From contig OX424556.1 of assembly GCA_949152475.1 (NCBI GenBank), forward strand, positions 13,264,664 to 13,328,663: DNA of 64,000 nucleotides, written 5' to 3'. Position 1 is the stretch's first letter; each line of letters begins with the position of its first letter. The notes beneath the pieces are model-generated. The model worked only from the letters and a program-made list of their open reading frames with translations. It made no database searches and was not told the origin of the DNA. The position numbers and the translations under genes are program-made. Positions 23,181 through 34,635 of this stretch are shown piece by piece. This DNA is from Terebella lapidaria (lineage: Eukaryota > Annelida > Polychaeta > Terebellida > Terebellidae).

Positions 23181-24306
23181 TTGCTGAGGCAACCAGGGCG
23201 GGATATATTTCACGATTCCGTCCACGTGCTCAAGTTACACGTGTGGAGGCTATCGAGCGATCCTTCCAGGAGGCAGCATTTTCTCAGCAGGTGTCCGTAC
23301 ATCTCACGAGAAAGAATAGGAGATCCTCCTCTAAAACGTATGAAGCTAAATGGAGAGTATTCGTACGTTGGTGTAACGGAAGGCGCATTGATCCGCTCTC
23401 TGCCCCTTTGAATGCAGTGCTAGACTTTCTCTTCTATCTCTTTGCTAGGCTTAATTTGAAGCCTACTACGATCTAGGGATACAGGTCCATGCTGGGGCCT
23501 GTATTCCGTGCTAGGGGGATCGATTTAACTAATAATCATATCCTTGCTGATCTGTTAGCGTCCTTTAGGACGCAAAGGCCACGGGAATTCCCTACTCTAC
23601 CGGATTGGGACATGGCTTTTGTGCTATATTGTCTTACTAAAACACCTTGGGAGCCTCTCAAGGAAGTTTCCTTGCAGAGGTTAACTCTTAAGACTTTCTT
23701 GTTAGTCATGCTAGCAAGTGGTCGAAGACGCTCAGATGTCGCGGCGATCGACGTATCGCGAGTGGCATTTGGCGCGGATGGGTCCGTTTCCTTATACTCA
23801 GTACGTGATTTTATGCCTAAGACACGTGCTGCGGTTGAGGACGGGAAAGCATTCTCCCCTATCGTAATTCCGTCACTGGGTGATTACGTAGGACGGAATG
23901 AGCCGGACGCTCTATTGTGCCAGGTAAGAGCGCTGAAAATTTACATCGATCGTACCAGATTGATCAGGAACGATCGTAAGCGATTATTTCCTATCAGCCT
24001 AATAGGGCTACGGATATCTCCACAGCTACACTATCCAGATGGCTGAAGGTTGTAGTGAGGACTGTCTATTCGGAGTCAGGTGCTGACGATCGAGTCACTT
24101 ACAAAATATCGTCCCACCAAATCCGACACATCTCGATGCCTTTGGCGGCCAGGTCGAATATTCCGTTGGAATTTATCGTGAGGGCCGGAATGTGGACTAA
24201 TTCTACGACATTCATCGGGTTCTATCTGTCCAATGCTGCCGAACATCAGGACCAGTCGTCCAGATTTAGACTGGGTCCGCTGGTCGTAGCACAATCTATT
24301 GTTTGA
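23181..24306 (+). pseudogene. DIRS A tyrosine recombinase
   Basis: The N-terminal core-binding part reads KTYEAKWRVFVRWC. The frame meets a TAG at 23474-23476, resumes in the same frame, and needs a one-base shift near 24000. The catalytic set is visible: Arg in LASGRRRSDVAAID (about 23715), HxxR in SSHQIRH (about 24112), and the Tyr nucleophile in TTFIGFYL (about 24226) after a Trp. It would integrate the circular DNA form. The stop and frameshift make it non-functional as it stands. Confidence 0.88.
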
Positions 24307-24582
24307 ACCAGCTGGACAGAAAAGTCTTGGTTTTAACGTGCACGTGTATATAGCAACACTTTGTGTTTGTGTTCTTTATGTTACGGTCTCAAGTAGAGTT
24401 CCGTTTTCCACCGATGGGTGAAGAAGAAATTTGTGCATGTCGGAGGCAAGCGATCGCACCGCTAGGTGAGTATCTTTATTATTCAATAAAGATATATCGA
24501 AAATGTAGCATTTTAGCGATTCGCTTGAAATCAAGACTATCGTCTGTTTTCATGACTCTCTATCACAACTGCTCCACCGCCT

Positions 24583-24695
24583 ATCCTTTGATTCTAAGGA
24601 TCATGTAGTAGTTTAGATTGGTGATGTATAAAATAAACTTCCCAAATTTTAATTGTAAATTTGCTGTTTATTGTTATTACTCATCTCTAAACGAC
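24583..24695 (+). repeat. internal complementary region (ICR) of DIRS A
   Basis: Left part (to 24638, ...GATGTATAAAATAAAC) is the complement of the outer left ITR edge; right part (from 24639, TTCCCAAATTTTAATTG...) is the complement of the outer right ITR edge. The join between them is what a head-to-tail circular junction predicts, the hallmark of DIRS1 replication. Confidence 0.92.
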
Positions 24696-24770
24696 TAAAG
24701 TAAAGGTCCTCCCATCGATCCCCGCCAGTTTTGTGCTAGGGGGCTTCCTTTTGTCGTTTTTGGACAGAAA

Positions 24771-24977
24771 AGTGAAGCTTCTGCGCAGCTGCGCGCGCAT
24801 ATGCGCGGTGGTTTTGGCGGCAAAAGGAGCGCTCGAGTCATGCAGGCAGACGATCGTGCCTTGCTTTCAGTACGCGAATTTCTATCCAGAACGATCCAAA
24901 GGATCGAAAAGGAGCATGTAGTAATTTAGAGGTGAGTAATAACAATAAACGGCAAATTTACAATTAAAATTTGGGAA
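24771..24977 (-). repeat. right inverted terminal repeat of DIRS A
   Basis: It begins TGGACAGAAAAGTGAAGC and is the inverted complement of 19070-19240, followed by about 50 bases of right-specific edge ending AAAATTTGGGAA that is complemented in the ICR. Confidence 0.93.
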
Positions 24978-24980
24978 GTT

Positions 24981-25580
24981 TGTGACGTTATGAATACTCA
25001 TTATAACAGTTAATTAGATTAAAAAAAGCCCAAAATTTGAACTAAAACTCATATTTTCATAAATAATCAAGACATTGACATGCTGTAAAAACTATAATAA
25101 GGTAAAAAGAAAAGTATGGTTCTATTTATTAGGGTCCCCAAAAAGTTATGCGGCGACACGATTTTTCTTTTACTTCTTTTTCATTCCCTAGAATTGGCTG
25201 CTGGTGAAAGAATCGGTCAAATACATGTATGGCCCATTTGGCCAACCATTTTCCCCTAAAATCGCCTGCTGATGACTAACACGGTTGATTTTTGCCAATG
25301 TGGTCAGCCATACACCAAGGTTTCATTATCTCACCAAAATCAGCGTATGGGGGTCAATCTACTAAATAAAAAAGGAAAATCGGCTATCCGGAAGTGATGC
25401 GCACGATTTTTTTTTTCGTTCTAAAAAAAAAATTAGTGATGTGTGGGGTTTTAAGTGACTCGCACCTAACCAGAACCATAATACTTTTTTTTCCCTGAGA
25501 TTCACTCTATCATCTGACAAAAATAAATATCCTGACTTTAACATTTATTATTGGGCTCAGCAGAGTACGTGTAAAGGTTC
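24981..25580. other. spacer between DIRS A and DIRS B, no gene seen
   Basis: AT-rich with A/T homopolymers. No repeat, exon or RNA gene is evident. Confidence 0.5.
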
Positions 25581-26199
25581 GTTTATTCTATACATCACCA
25601 ATCTATACTACTACATGTTCCTTTTCGATCCTGTGGATCATTCTGGATAGAAAATTCCTGTGATTGAAACTAGGCACAATCGTCTGCCTCATGACTGGGC
25701 TCCTTTTCTCGCCAAAACCGTCGAGCACCTGCGCGCGTGCGCATGCACGGCAACTTTTCTGTTCACCGCCAGTTTTGCTTGGCAGCTTTGGATTTGTTCT
25801 CCCGGTGTATTCGTGGAATTTAGTCTGCAAACTAGTCTTTTGCGAAATATTCTTATGGAATTTCATCAGAGTTTCAATAGACATCGATTTGTGTCTATTG
25901 TGGATAAGTATCATGACAATATTGTGTTACTGCTAGATACGTCAGTGTTCTTATAGCCAGTTCACCTATTATCGTCGACCTATCATCAGATAGTGTACCT
26001 GTTGTTTACTGTTACATTTACCTGTCGTTTATTACTTGGATATATTTATAGTTGGTAGCTTGGTCTACTAGTTTACACAGCTATATCCGTATCCCTGTTA
26101 GGGTCTTCTTTCAGCACAATACAGGTTTTTCAGTGCCCGCCACTTGTTTCCCTGTCACTGACTGTTGTTATTTACCCTTTCGTGATTGTAATAAACAAC

Positions 26200-26540
26200 C
26201 ATGTTGTCTCACTCTGGGCACCGCCTATGATTCGAGGGTGTGTTCCCCGTGCGGGGTTAACCACCTTCGTCAAGGGGAGAAGCATGGCTTATGCTTCGAC
26301 TGCTTGGATCATGGTCCGGTGTCCATGGAAGACCTGAAGTGTGACCTGTGTCGTTCGTGGCTCCCGTCCAACTTTGTTCGGACACGGAGGGCCCCAGAGC
26401 CCGCAGGTGTAGCTTTGTCAGACAATTCACCGCTCATGGAGTCAGACTCTACCCCAACCACACAGGCCGTGTCCTGTTCCAATCCGCCCCTGGGGTTGAC
26501 GCAGGACATGGTTAACATGGCTGTGCAACTCGGCTAAGAA
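26200..26540 (+). pseudogene. DIRS B Gag N-terminal remnant with paired cysteines
   Basis: The frame reads CSPCGVNHLRQGEKHGLCFDC, then MEDLKCDLCRSW. The spaced CxxC/H/CxxC pairs look like a small zinc-binding module that copy A no longer has. The frame ends at 26535; most of the gag region between here and RT is deleted relative to copy A. Confidence 0.7.
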
Positions 26541-26559
26541 GTGACTTGTTGCCGGGAAG

Positions 26560-27900
26560 CGCAGGCTTTGTGGGCTCTTTGATTATGAGGAACAAGGAGG
26601 TCCCACAACCTGGTACAGTCCGGTGTCGTCTAGCACAGTTCTCTGGGAACTGGCGTGACGTCACGGCTGCCGACACCAGCGTCGTGGCATGGGTGACGTA
26701 AGGTCTCACCTTTCGATGGAATACTCTAAAACCAACGTTGAGACCGAATGTGTGGTTCTTCCCTGTGCCCAGCAGTCACGAAAAGTACTCTCTCTTAGAG
26801 CACGAAGTTGACCAGTTGCTAGAGAAGAGGGCCATCGAGGTGGGAAAGGATGAGCAAGGATTTTATTCTCTATTCTTCCTTGTGCCAAAGAAGACAGGTC
26901 AAACCTCATAAGTTCCTGATCATACCCAGGTTTCGTATGGAGTCGGCGCTTTCCGTTCAGAAGGCCCTAGTAAAGGGGAAATAGGCAGTGAGTATCGATG
27001 TCAAGGACACTTGCTTGTCCCAATCCATCACGCTTATCGATGCTATCTGAAATTTGTTTTCAAGTGCATAGTGTACCAGTTCAGGGTACTTCCATTCGTG
27101 GGTCGCCAGAGCCCCTTCTGTATTCACTCGGATCATACGGGCTATGCCAGCCAGGTGTCGGATGGCAGGAATTCAGTTCCACCATTATATTGACGATTGG
27201 CTAGTGGTAGCCAAACCCCCTAGCAGGCAATCGAGCAGTACGGGTTCGTCCTCAGTTTGGCCACGAGTCTAGGATGGATTCCAAACTGGGGAAAGTCTTA
27301 GCTCACTCTGATTCAGTCATTCGAGTATGTCGGAGTTGAGTACGATTTGTTGGGAGGGGTAGCTCTTCCTCCCAGGAAGAGAATACTCAAGATGAAGATG
27401 GAGATCGAGGAGGCCTTGGGTCTACAGTTGATTACAGCATGCCAGTATCTCTCAATCAGGTTTGCTGGCGTCTATGGAGAAGCAAGCTCCATTCGGCAAA
27501 TGCTTTCTCATGCACATTCAGCGGTGTTTGGCCTTGCAGTGGCAGATCCTCACTGATCGATTGGACCAGATCATGGTGTTGGACAACTCCGCCAAGGGGG
27601 CTATGAGATGGCGGCTCAATCATGTCAACTTTGACAGGGGGATGCCACTGTCGGGAGTATCTGCCCAATCGGATCTTCTTCACGGATGCGCCCAATGTCG
27701 CTTGGGGGGGGGGGGGGGGGGGGTCACATAGACGAGCAGGAACTGTCAGGCATGTGGAACTTGCAGGAACAGGGACTGCATATCAATGTCCTGGAACTTG
27801 GAGTGGTGAGGCGTGCGTTCGAGCGTTAGGGACCTCTGAGTCTGCCAGGGACTAGGTGGCTGGTGGACAACAGCATGGTTGTAGCCCACGTGAACAAACA
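26560..27900 (+). pseudogene. DIRS B reverse transcriptase and RNase H remnant
   Basis: Split-frame segments match copy A: a KFLIIPRF-like run, VYQFRVLPF, HHYIDDWL (around 27180), LLASMEKQAPFGKCF and FFTDA. A run of 21 G (27703-27723) replaces the codons after AW in RNase H. Multiple frameshifts show decay. Confidence 0.8.
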
Positions 27901-27959
27901 GGGGGGAACTTGTTCGAGGGAACCCTGTTTTGAGGCCGAGGCTCTGATCAGGTTTGCCT

Positions 27960-29300
27960 TTTGGCACTGTCTGTACATCAGAGCTCGCCATACTGGGGTC
28001 GCAGGAATGTCTTAGCAGACGCCTTCTTGCGACCAGACAATGTGATCGGCACGGAGTGGAGTCTAAATCCGGAGTTATTTCGGCCCATTTGTCAGGTATT
28101 CGGAACGCGGAACATAGACCTGTTTGCGACCTCTCGGAATCACAAGCTTCCGGTCTTCTCACTACTCCGAGAGAGCGAGGCACTGGCACTGGCAGTGGAT
28201 GCGATGTCCCAGTCGCGGGGTGGGATGTACGGGTATGCGAATCTGCCAACCCACTTTCTCACAGATGTGCTTCACAAAGTGGCCAGGTCTCATTGCGAGG
28301 TCCTGTCAGTGGCGCCATGCTGGCCGACGCAAGCATGGTTCCCGCTGCTGTTGACCCTGTTGATCGACGTCTGCTCAAGCAGCTGCTTCAGGACATATAT
28401 CACAATTCCGCCCACGTCCTCAAATTACATGTGTGGAGGCTATCGAGCGATCCTTTCAGGAGGCAGGTTTACCTAAACGGGTGTCTCAGCATCTCGCAAA
28501 GAAAAATCAAAGATCCTCTTCTAGAACGTACGAGGCTGAGTGGAGAGATTTCGTACGTAGGTGTAACGGAAGGAGCGTGGTTCTGCTCTCTGGTTGGATT
28601 GATTTGTCTAATAACCAAAAACAAATGGCGTAACATCCCCGGGGAGTACCATCCCTACCTGATTGGGACATGGCTTTTGTGTTATATTGTCTCACAAACG
28701 CTCCATGGGAATCGCTGCAAGATGTTTCTTTGCAGCAGTGAACCTTGAAAACCTTTTTTCTGGTCTTATTAGCCAGTGGGAGGAGACGATCGGATATTGC
28801 TGCTATCGATTTTACTAGGGTAGCATATTCGAATGATGGATCAGTTTCTCTCTATCCAGTCCGTGATTTTATGCCTAAAATACCTGCTGCAGTAGAGGGA
28901 ATAAGGCTTTCAGTCTGATTGTGCTGCCGTCTATCGTCGGTCACGTCTGTCGCAATGAGCCGGATGCTCTGTTATGTCCTGTGCTAACAGGGTTACGGAT
29001 ATTTCGCCAGTTACACTATCACGATGGGTGAAAATACTAGTGCGAGCTGTCTATACGGAATCAGGTGCTGACGATCGTTACACCTACAAAATATAGTCAC
29101 ACCATGTCCGACATACATCTCGAAGTATTTGGCATCCCGTTCGAATATTCCGTTAGAATATATCGTAAGGGCCAGATTGTGGACTAATTCCACGACATTC
29201 ATCGGGTATTACTTGTCCAATTTTACCGAGCTGCAGAACCAGTCTGCCAGATTTAGGCTGGGACCGCTGGTCGTAAATGTAGCTCAAAATGTTGTCTGAC
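27960..29300 (+). pseudogene. DIRS B connecting domain and tyrosine recombinase remnant
   Basis: The segments GTRNIDLFATSRNHKLPVF, VDAMSQSRGGMYGYANLPTH and VAPCWPTQAWFPLLL are clear, then the recombinase start SSRTYEAEWRDFVRRC and later pieces to about 29230. A deletion near 28600 removes sequence present in copy A. The equivalent HxxR region (around 29100) has a TAG stop. Confidence 0.75.
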
Positions 29301-29326
29301 CAACCGGACAGAAAAGTCAGGTTTTT

Positions 29327-30911
29327 AGGTTACCGGACCTTTGGTCCGATAACCTATTGCCGTGGCGTTGCGTCCGTCGTCCGTCCGTCCGTCCGTCCGT
29401 CCGTCCGTCCGTCCATCCGTCCGTCGTCCGTTCACATTTTTATCTTTAAAGTTTACGGTCGAATCTTTCTGAAATTTTGCACAAAAATACCTAAAAATAT
29501 TTCCAGGAAAGGTTTTTTTTAGTTTTTCGATTTTCGCATTTTTTTAAAAATGGCGGCCGTTTTCGACGAAAAATGCCTGATTTTGGTCTTTGGCGGCCAT
29601 TTTCTCAAAAACTGTTCAGTAACTTTTTTTCTTTTTGATACACAACACTCCTCATATGTACTCCTGTGATGTGTATAAGTTTCGTTGCGCTTGAATCGCT
29701 CGAAGTGGGCCATTTTGGGCCAAACTTGGCCCAAATGGGACTTTCCCATGTTAAATTCTCCTATGCTTTATAATGGGACAAATTATGCCTTATATCTCAC
29801 TTAATATTGAGATTAGAGAATAGGAATCAATTGTGGACATATAGGAAACGATATAAGCTGAATATTCTCGTGACCTTGAATTTGACCTCTGACCTCAGTT
29901 TCAAGGTCAAAGAACAAAATGGCTAATATCTCGCTTATTATCAACTTTACAGCTTAGAAATCAATTGTGAACATATAGGAAATGATATATGCCGAATATT
30001 CTGATGACCTTGAATTTGACCTTTGACCTCATTTTCAAGGTCAAAGTTAAAAATGGCTAATATCTCACTTCTTATCGACTTAATAGCTTAGGAAATAATT
30101 ATGAACATATAGGAAATGATATAAGCAGATTATTGTCATGACCTTGAATTTGACCTTTGACCTCATTTTCAAGGTCATGGGACAAAATGGCTAATTTCTC
30201 CCTTATTATCGATTTTACAGCTTAGAAATCAATTGTGGACATGTAGGAAATGATATATGCTGAATATTCACGTGACCTTAAATTTGACCTCTGACCTCAT
30301 TTTCAAGGTCAAGAGCCCGAAATGGCTAATATCTCGCTTATTATCGATTTTACAGCTTAGGAATCAATTGTGGACATATAGGGAAGGATATACGCTGAAT
30401 ATTCTGATGCTCTTAAATTTGACCTTTGACCTTATTTTCAAGGTCATAGCACAAAATGGCTAATATCTCGATTATTATCGATTTTACAGCTTAGGAATCA
30501 ATTGTGGACATATAGAAAATGATATATCCATAATATTCTTGTGACTTTGAATTTGACCTTTGGCCTCATTTTCAAGGTCAGAGTGCAAAATGGGTAATAT
30601 CTCTTTTAGTATCAACTTTACAGCTTAGGAATCAATTGTGGACATATAGAAAATGATATATGCGGAATTTTTCCGTGACATTGAATTTGGCCTTTGACCT
30701 AATTTTCAAGGTCAAAGCACATAATGGTTAATATCTCGCTCATTATCGACTTTACAGCTTTGGAATCAGTTGCGAACATATGGGAAATGATATATGGTGA
30801 ATATTCTCACGACCTTGAATTGACCATTGACCTTGTTTTAAGGTCACCAGACAAAAGGCTAAGATCTAAAATATATATTGTCCGGTAACCTCTCTTAGCC
30901 CTTGGGCTAAT
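29327..30911 (+). mobile_element. HLE family 3 (H3) with (CCGT)n and 134-bp array
   Basis: The 5' end has GGTTACCGGACC-ttt-GGTCCGATAACC (29328-29354), a palindrome with one mismatch. A (CCGT)n microsatellite follows (about 29374-29431), then a conserved block, then the 134-bp array. The 3' side has GTCCGGTAACC (30880-30890), a perfect inverted match to the first 11 bases, and a hairpin TTAGCCC-tt-GGGCTAA (30895-30910) followed by T. This is the plan of Helentron/DINE-1-type non-autonomous elements. It interrupts DIRS B just after a run of T. Confidence 0.68.
29780..30870 (+). repeat. 134-bp minisatellite, about eight copies
   Basis: The anchor GACCTTGAATTTGACCT occurs at 29872, 30006, 30140, 30274 and about 30408, a 134-bp spacing. 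Each unit ends with ATGGCTAATATCTC and has ATATAGGAAATGATAT. Units contain a short inverted pair GACCTTGA/TCAAGGTC. Confidence 0.93.
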
Positions 30912-30944
30912 TTTTATTTGTACATGTTTATAAGCACACAAGTG

Positions 30945-31910
30945 TCTTATTGTATCCCCCGAACAAAGTTCGGATCTGGCTCTAATTTCGTCATCTTGAA
31001 ATGCAGTTTTGGTCAACTTTTAGCTTGAATTTCAACCTAAAGCCAAGTTTGGCACATATTATTAGTTAAAATATACCTCATGGAAAGTTCGATCTGGCTA
31101 CAATTTCGTCATCTTGAAATGCAGTTTTGGTTAACTTTTAATTTGAATTTAACCTTGAAACCAAGTTTGGCACATATTATGAGTTAAAATATAACTAATG
31201 ACGAAACGTTCTATCTGGCTCCAATTTCGCCATCATGAAATGCAGTTTTGGTCAACTTTTAGTTTGAATTTCAACTTGGAACCAAGTTGGGCACCTATTA
31301 TGAGTTAAAATATAACTCATGGCGAAAAGTTCGATCCTGCTCCAATTTCTTCTTCTTGAAATGCAGTTTTGGTAAACTTCTAGCTTGAATTTCAACTTGA
31401 AACCAAGTTTGGCACATTTTATGAGTTAAAATATAACTTATGACGAAAAGTTCTATCTGGGTCCAATTTCGTCATCTTGAAGTGCGGTTTTGGTCAATTT
31501 TTACATTGAATTTCAACTTGATACCAAGTTTGGCACATATTATGAGTTGAAATATAACTCATGGCGAAAAGTTTGATCTGGCTCCAATTTCGTCATCTTG
31601 AAATGCAGTTTTGGTCAACTTTCAGTTTGAATTTCAACTTGAAACCAAGTTGGGCAGGTATTATGAGTTAAAATATAACTTATGACGAAAAGTTCGATCT
31701 GGCTCCAATTTTGTCATCTTTGGAACCATGTTTGGCACATACATGTAATATGAGTCGAAATATAACTTATGGTGAGAAGTTAGATCTGGCTCCAATTTCG
31801 TCATCTTGAAATGCAATTTTTGACAACTTCTACTTTGAATTTCGACTTGGAACCAAGTTTTTAAAATATTCTAAGTTAAAATATAAATAGGTGAAAAGAT
31901 TGATCTATCT
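30945..31910 (+). mobile_element. HLE-like element H4 with 121-bp array, 3' end not found
   Basis: It starts with a palindrome CCGAAC-aaa-GTTCGG (30959-30973), again with a 3-nt loop, leading directly into a 121-bp minisatellite of about eight units (anchor CTGGCTCCAATTTCGTCATC at 31215, then near 31336, 31457, 31578, 31699; the first interval is 118-121 and the last 87). A terminal hairpin for this family was not identified, so it may be truncated by the next element. Diverged single monomers lie near 34665 and 35310. Confidence 0.6.
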
Positions 31911-31995
31911 GTATTTTCATTATTTTATCAAACATGTCGAAATGGAAATTCATATAAAGAGATTTCAGTGGTGATTTTGAATTTGACCTTCAACT

Positions 31996-34070
31996 AGACG
32001 TCAAGGCCTAAAGATGCCTTGGAGGCATTTCGGTGTGATGATTAATTTATAATATATACTAGATATCGACGAAAATGAAAAATGTCGACTCCGCAAAAAA
32101 ATTTACCGTTAAAATAATACCCCTTAGACAGGTTTGTCTAGGGCGACGAGTCCGAAAAAAAAGTCTGTTTCGCTCTACGACTCAGTGTTTCCGAGATATC
32201 GACGAAAACGAAAAATGCCAACTCGGCAAAAAATTTTTTAGTCAAGGTCAAAGTTCATCCATAATACATATAAGATAAATGTTGTCTAGAGCGACAAGTC
32301 CGAAAATAACGTCCGTTTCGCTCTACGACACACCGTTCCCGAGATATCGACGAAAACGAGAAATGCCGATTCGGCAAAAAAATTTCGGGTCAAGGTCAAA
32401 GTTCATCCATAATACCCCTTAGACATGTTTGTCTAGGGCGACGAGTCCGAAAATAACGTCCGTTTCGCTCTACGACACACCGTTCCCGAGATATCGACGA
32501 AAACGAAAAATGCTGACTCGGCAAAAAAATTTCGGATCAAAGTCAAAGTTCATCCATAATACCCCTTAGACATGTTTGTCTAGGGCGACGAGTCCGAAAA
32601 TAACGTCCGTTTCGCTCTACGAAGCACCGTTTCCGAGATATCGACGAAAAACGAAAAATGCCGACTCGGCAAAAAAATTTCGGGTCAAGGTCAAAGTTCA
32701 TCCATAATACCCCTTAGACATGTTTGTCTAGGGCGACGAGTCCGAAAATAACGTCCGTTTCGCTCTATTACACACCGTTCCCGAGATATCGACGAAAACG
32801 AAAAATGCAGACTCGGCAAAAAAATTTCGGGTCAAGGTCAAAGTTCATCCATAATACCCCTTAGACATGTTTGTAGACATGTTTGTCTAGGGCGACGAGT
32901 CCGAAAATAACGTCCGTTTCGCTCTATTACACACCGTTCCCGAGATATCGACGAAAACGAAAAATGCAGACTCGGCAAAAAAATTTCGGGTCAAGGTCAA
33001 AGTTCATCCATAATACCCCTTAGACATGTTTGTCTAGGGCGACGAGTCTGAAAATAACGTCCGTTTCGCTCTACGAAGCACCGTTTCCGAGATATCGACG
33101 AAAACGAAAAATGCCGAATCGGCAAAAAAAATTCGGGTCAAGGTCAAAGTTCATCAATAATACCCCTTAGACATGTCCGAAAATAACGTCCGTTTCGCTC
33201 TACGACACACCGTTCCCGAGATATCGACGAAAACGAAAAATGCCGACTCGGCAAAAAAATTTGGGGTCAAGGTCAAAGTTCATCCATAATACCCCTTAGA
33301 CATGTTTGTCTAGGGTGACGAGTCCGAAAATAACGTCCGTTTCGCTCTACGACGCACCGTTTCCGAGATATGCAGGATGCCTCAAGGATGACTCAGCAAA
33401 AAATTATTTCGACCTCTAGGTCAAAGTTCGTTTGACGTATCGATCCCAAAATCAATAGGGTTCTTCCCTGTTGATATATAAACCTCCGTGCAAAATTCTG
33501 CAACTATTGCCTGAATATTTTTCGAGTTATCGTCCGGAAACCAAGTTTCAAGATCAGCCTCGATTTCATCCTCAAGGACCTCACGGACCTCGGAGCCGGA
33601 TCAAAAAAAATAATACACCCTAGAGATGTTTGTCTAGGGCGACGAGTCCGAAAATAACGTCCGTTTCGCTCTACGATGCACGGTTTCTGAGATATGCAGG
33701 AAGCCTCAAGGATGAATCAGCAAAAAATTATTTCGACCTCTAGGTCAAAGGTCGTTTGACGGATCGATCCCAAAATCAATAGGGTTCTTCCCTGGTGGCA
33801 TATGAACCTCCATGCAGAGTTCTGCAACTATTGCGTAAATATTTTTCCAGTTATCATCCGGAAACCAAGTCTCAAAATTAGCCTTGATTTCATCCTCACG
33901 GACCTCACGGACCTCGGATCCGGCTCAAAAAGAATAGGGTTCTTCCACATATCATTTCTGACTTGTGGTGAAAATTTGACGAGGATCCGTCAAGGCAATT
34001 TAAAGTTATCGTCCGGAAACCAAAAGTGGCGGAAGAAAAAAAAAAAAAAAAAAAAAAAAAAAAACAGGGG
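31996..34070 (-). mobile_element. second copy of the 148-bp HLE family, inverted (H5)
   Basis: On the minus strand it ends with CAAGGC-8 nt-GCCTTG (32002-32021) and ACGTCTAG followed by T, matching H1. The subterminal repeat is CGAAATGCCTCC (one mismatch). About nine 147-148-bp monomers fill 32060-33370, followed by a duplicated flanking block (about 33370-34020) similar to 5650-5990 of H1 and an A29-like homopolymer (34036-34064). The 5' palindrome of H1 is absent. Monomers share with H1 the words GCCGACTCGGCA, ATCTCGGAAACGGTG, CGTAGAGCGAAACGGA and the TAGAC...GTCTA dyad, but the rest is strongly diverged. Confidence 0.65.
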
Positions 34071-34093
34071 AAAAGAAAACAGTTGTGACTTGA

Positions 34094-34131
34094 GATTTAA
34101 CATTTCTCTGGTAATCCTTTTTAGCCCTTGC
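34094..34131 (+). repeat. H3-like 3' terminus without a matching body
   Basis: CTGGTAATCC and TTAGCCCTTGCTCTAG followed by T look like a decayed H3 3' end (CCGGTAACC, TTAGCCCTTGGGCTAA). It lies just beyond the poly-A end of H5. It may be the 3' end of an element into which H5 inserted, or a chimaeric 5' end of H5. Confidence 0.5.
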
Positions 34132-34635
34132 TCTAGTTTTTCACACTTAACAGTGATATATTTGGGGCAACAGACATGATAGGGCTACGGGGGATACACC
34201 CAAGCGGTCGTAGGCGACCGGTAGCGTCTAGTTATTTCTTTGCTTTGGGCTCAAGGAGAGCGCAAATTTCCACCGATGGGTGAAGTTAATCTCTAGCACA
34301 AAATGCTCCGCCGCGTCTCCTTCGATTCTAAGGAGCATGTAGTAGTTTATATCGGTGATGTATAGAATAAACTTTTATTGTAATTTTTCCGTTTATTGCT
34401 ATTAGTTACTCACCTCCAATCTACAGTAAAAGACCCTCCCATCCTCCCCACCTTTTGTTGTGCTAGCGGCTCTCTTTTGTGGAGACAGAAAAGTGAAGTT
34501 GCTGCGCATGCGCGCGCGCAGGTGCGCGGCGGTTTGGGTGTGAAAAGGAGCGCAGTCATGAGGCCGACGATCGTGCCTTATTTCAATCACGCGGATTTCC
34601 TATCCAGTGAGTAATATCAATAAACGGAATTTTTG

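Larger units (their letters stand above)
19050..24980 (+). mobile_element. DIRS-type tyrosine-recombinase retrotransposon, copy A
   Basis: The order is left ITR, Gag-like region, reverse transcriptase, RNase H, a connecting domain, tyrosine recombinase, internal complementary region, right ITR. This is the classical DIRS1 arrangement; such elements replicate through a circular intermediate and integrate with a tyrosine recombinase, so they make no target duplication. GTT stands at the left edge (19050-19052) and just beyond the right ITR (24978-24980), consistent with recombination at a shared trinucleotide. The reading frames are broken by stops, frameshifts and poly-G runs, so this copy is probably inactive despite its complete structure. 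Confidence 0.92.
25581..34635 (+). mobile_element. DIRS-type retrotransposon, copy B, decayed and split by HLE insertions
   Basis: The left ITR starts GTTTATTCTATACATCACCA (25581) and runs to about 25770. Gag, RT, RNase H and recombinase remnants follow to about 29300. After an inserted block (29327 to about 34140) the element resumes with CCACCGATGGGTGAAG, found in copy A at 24397, then ICR (about 34325-34425), then right ITR (34486-34634), with GTT at both borders. Removing the insert leaves about 4.2 kb. Coding regions contain many stops, indels and a G21 run, so it is much older than copy A. Confidence 0.85.

Noticed and set aside
33802-34179. 125-codon frame ending in a lysine run, repeated at 37080
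   Set aside because: It reads through the conserved HLE block and a poly-A tract; the second occurrence is the tandem duplication.
34402-34614. Small frames on both strands at 34.4-34.6 kb and again at 37.7-37.9 kb
   Set aside because: This is the right ITR and ICR of DIRS B; inverted-repeat sequence leaves frames open on both strands by chance.
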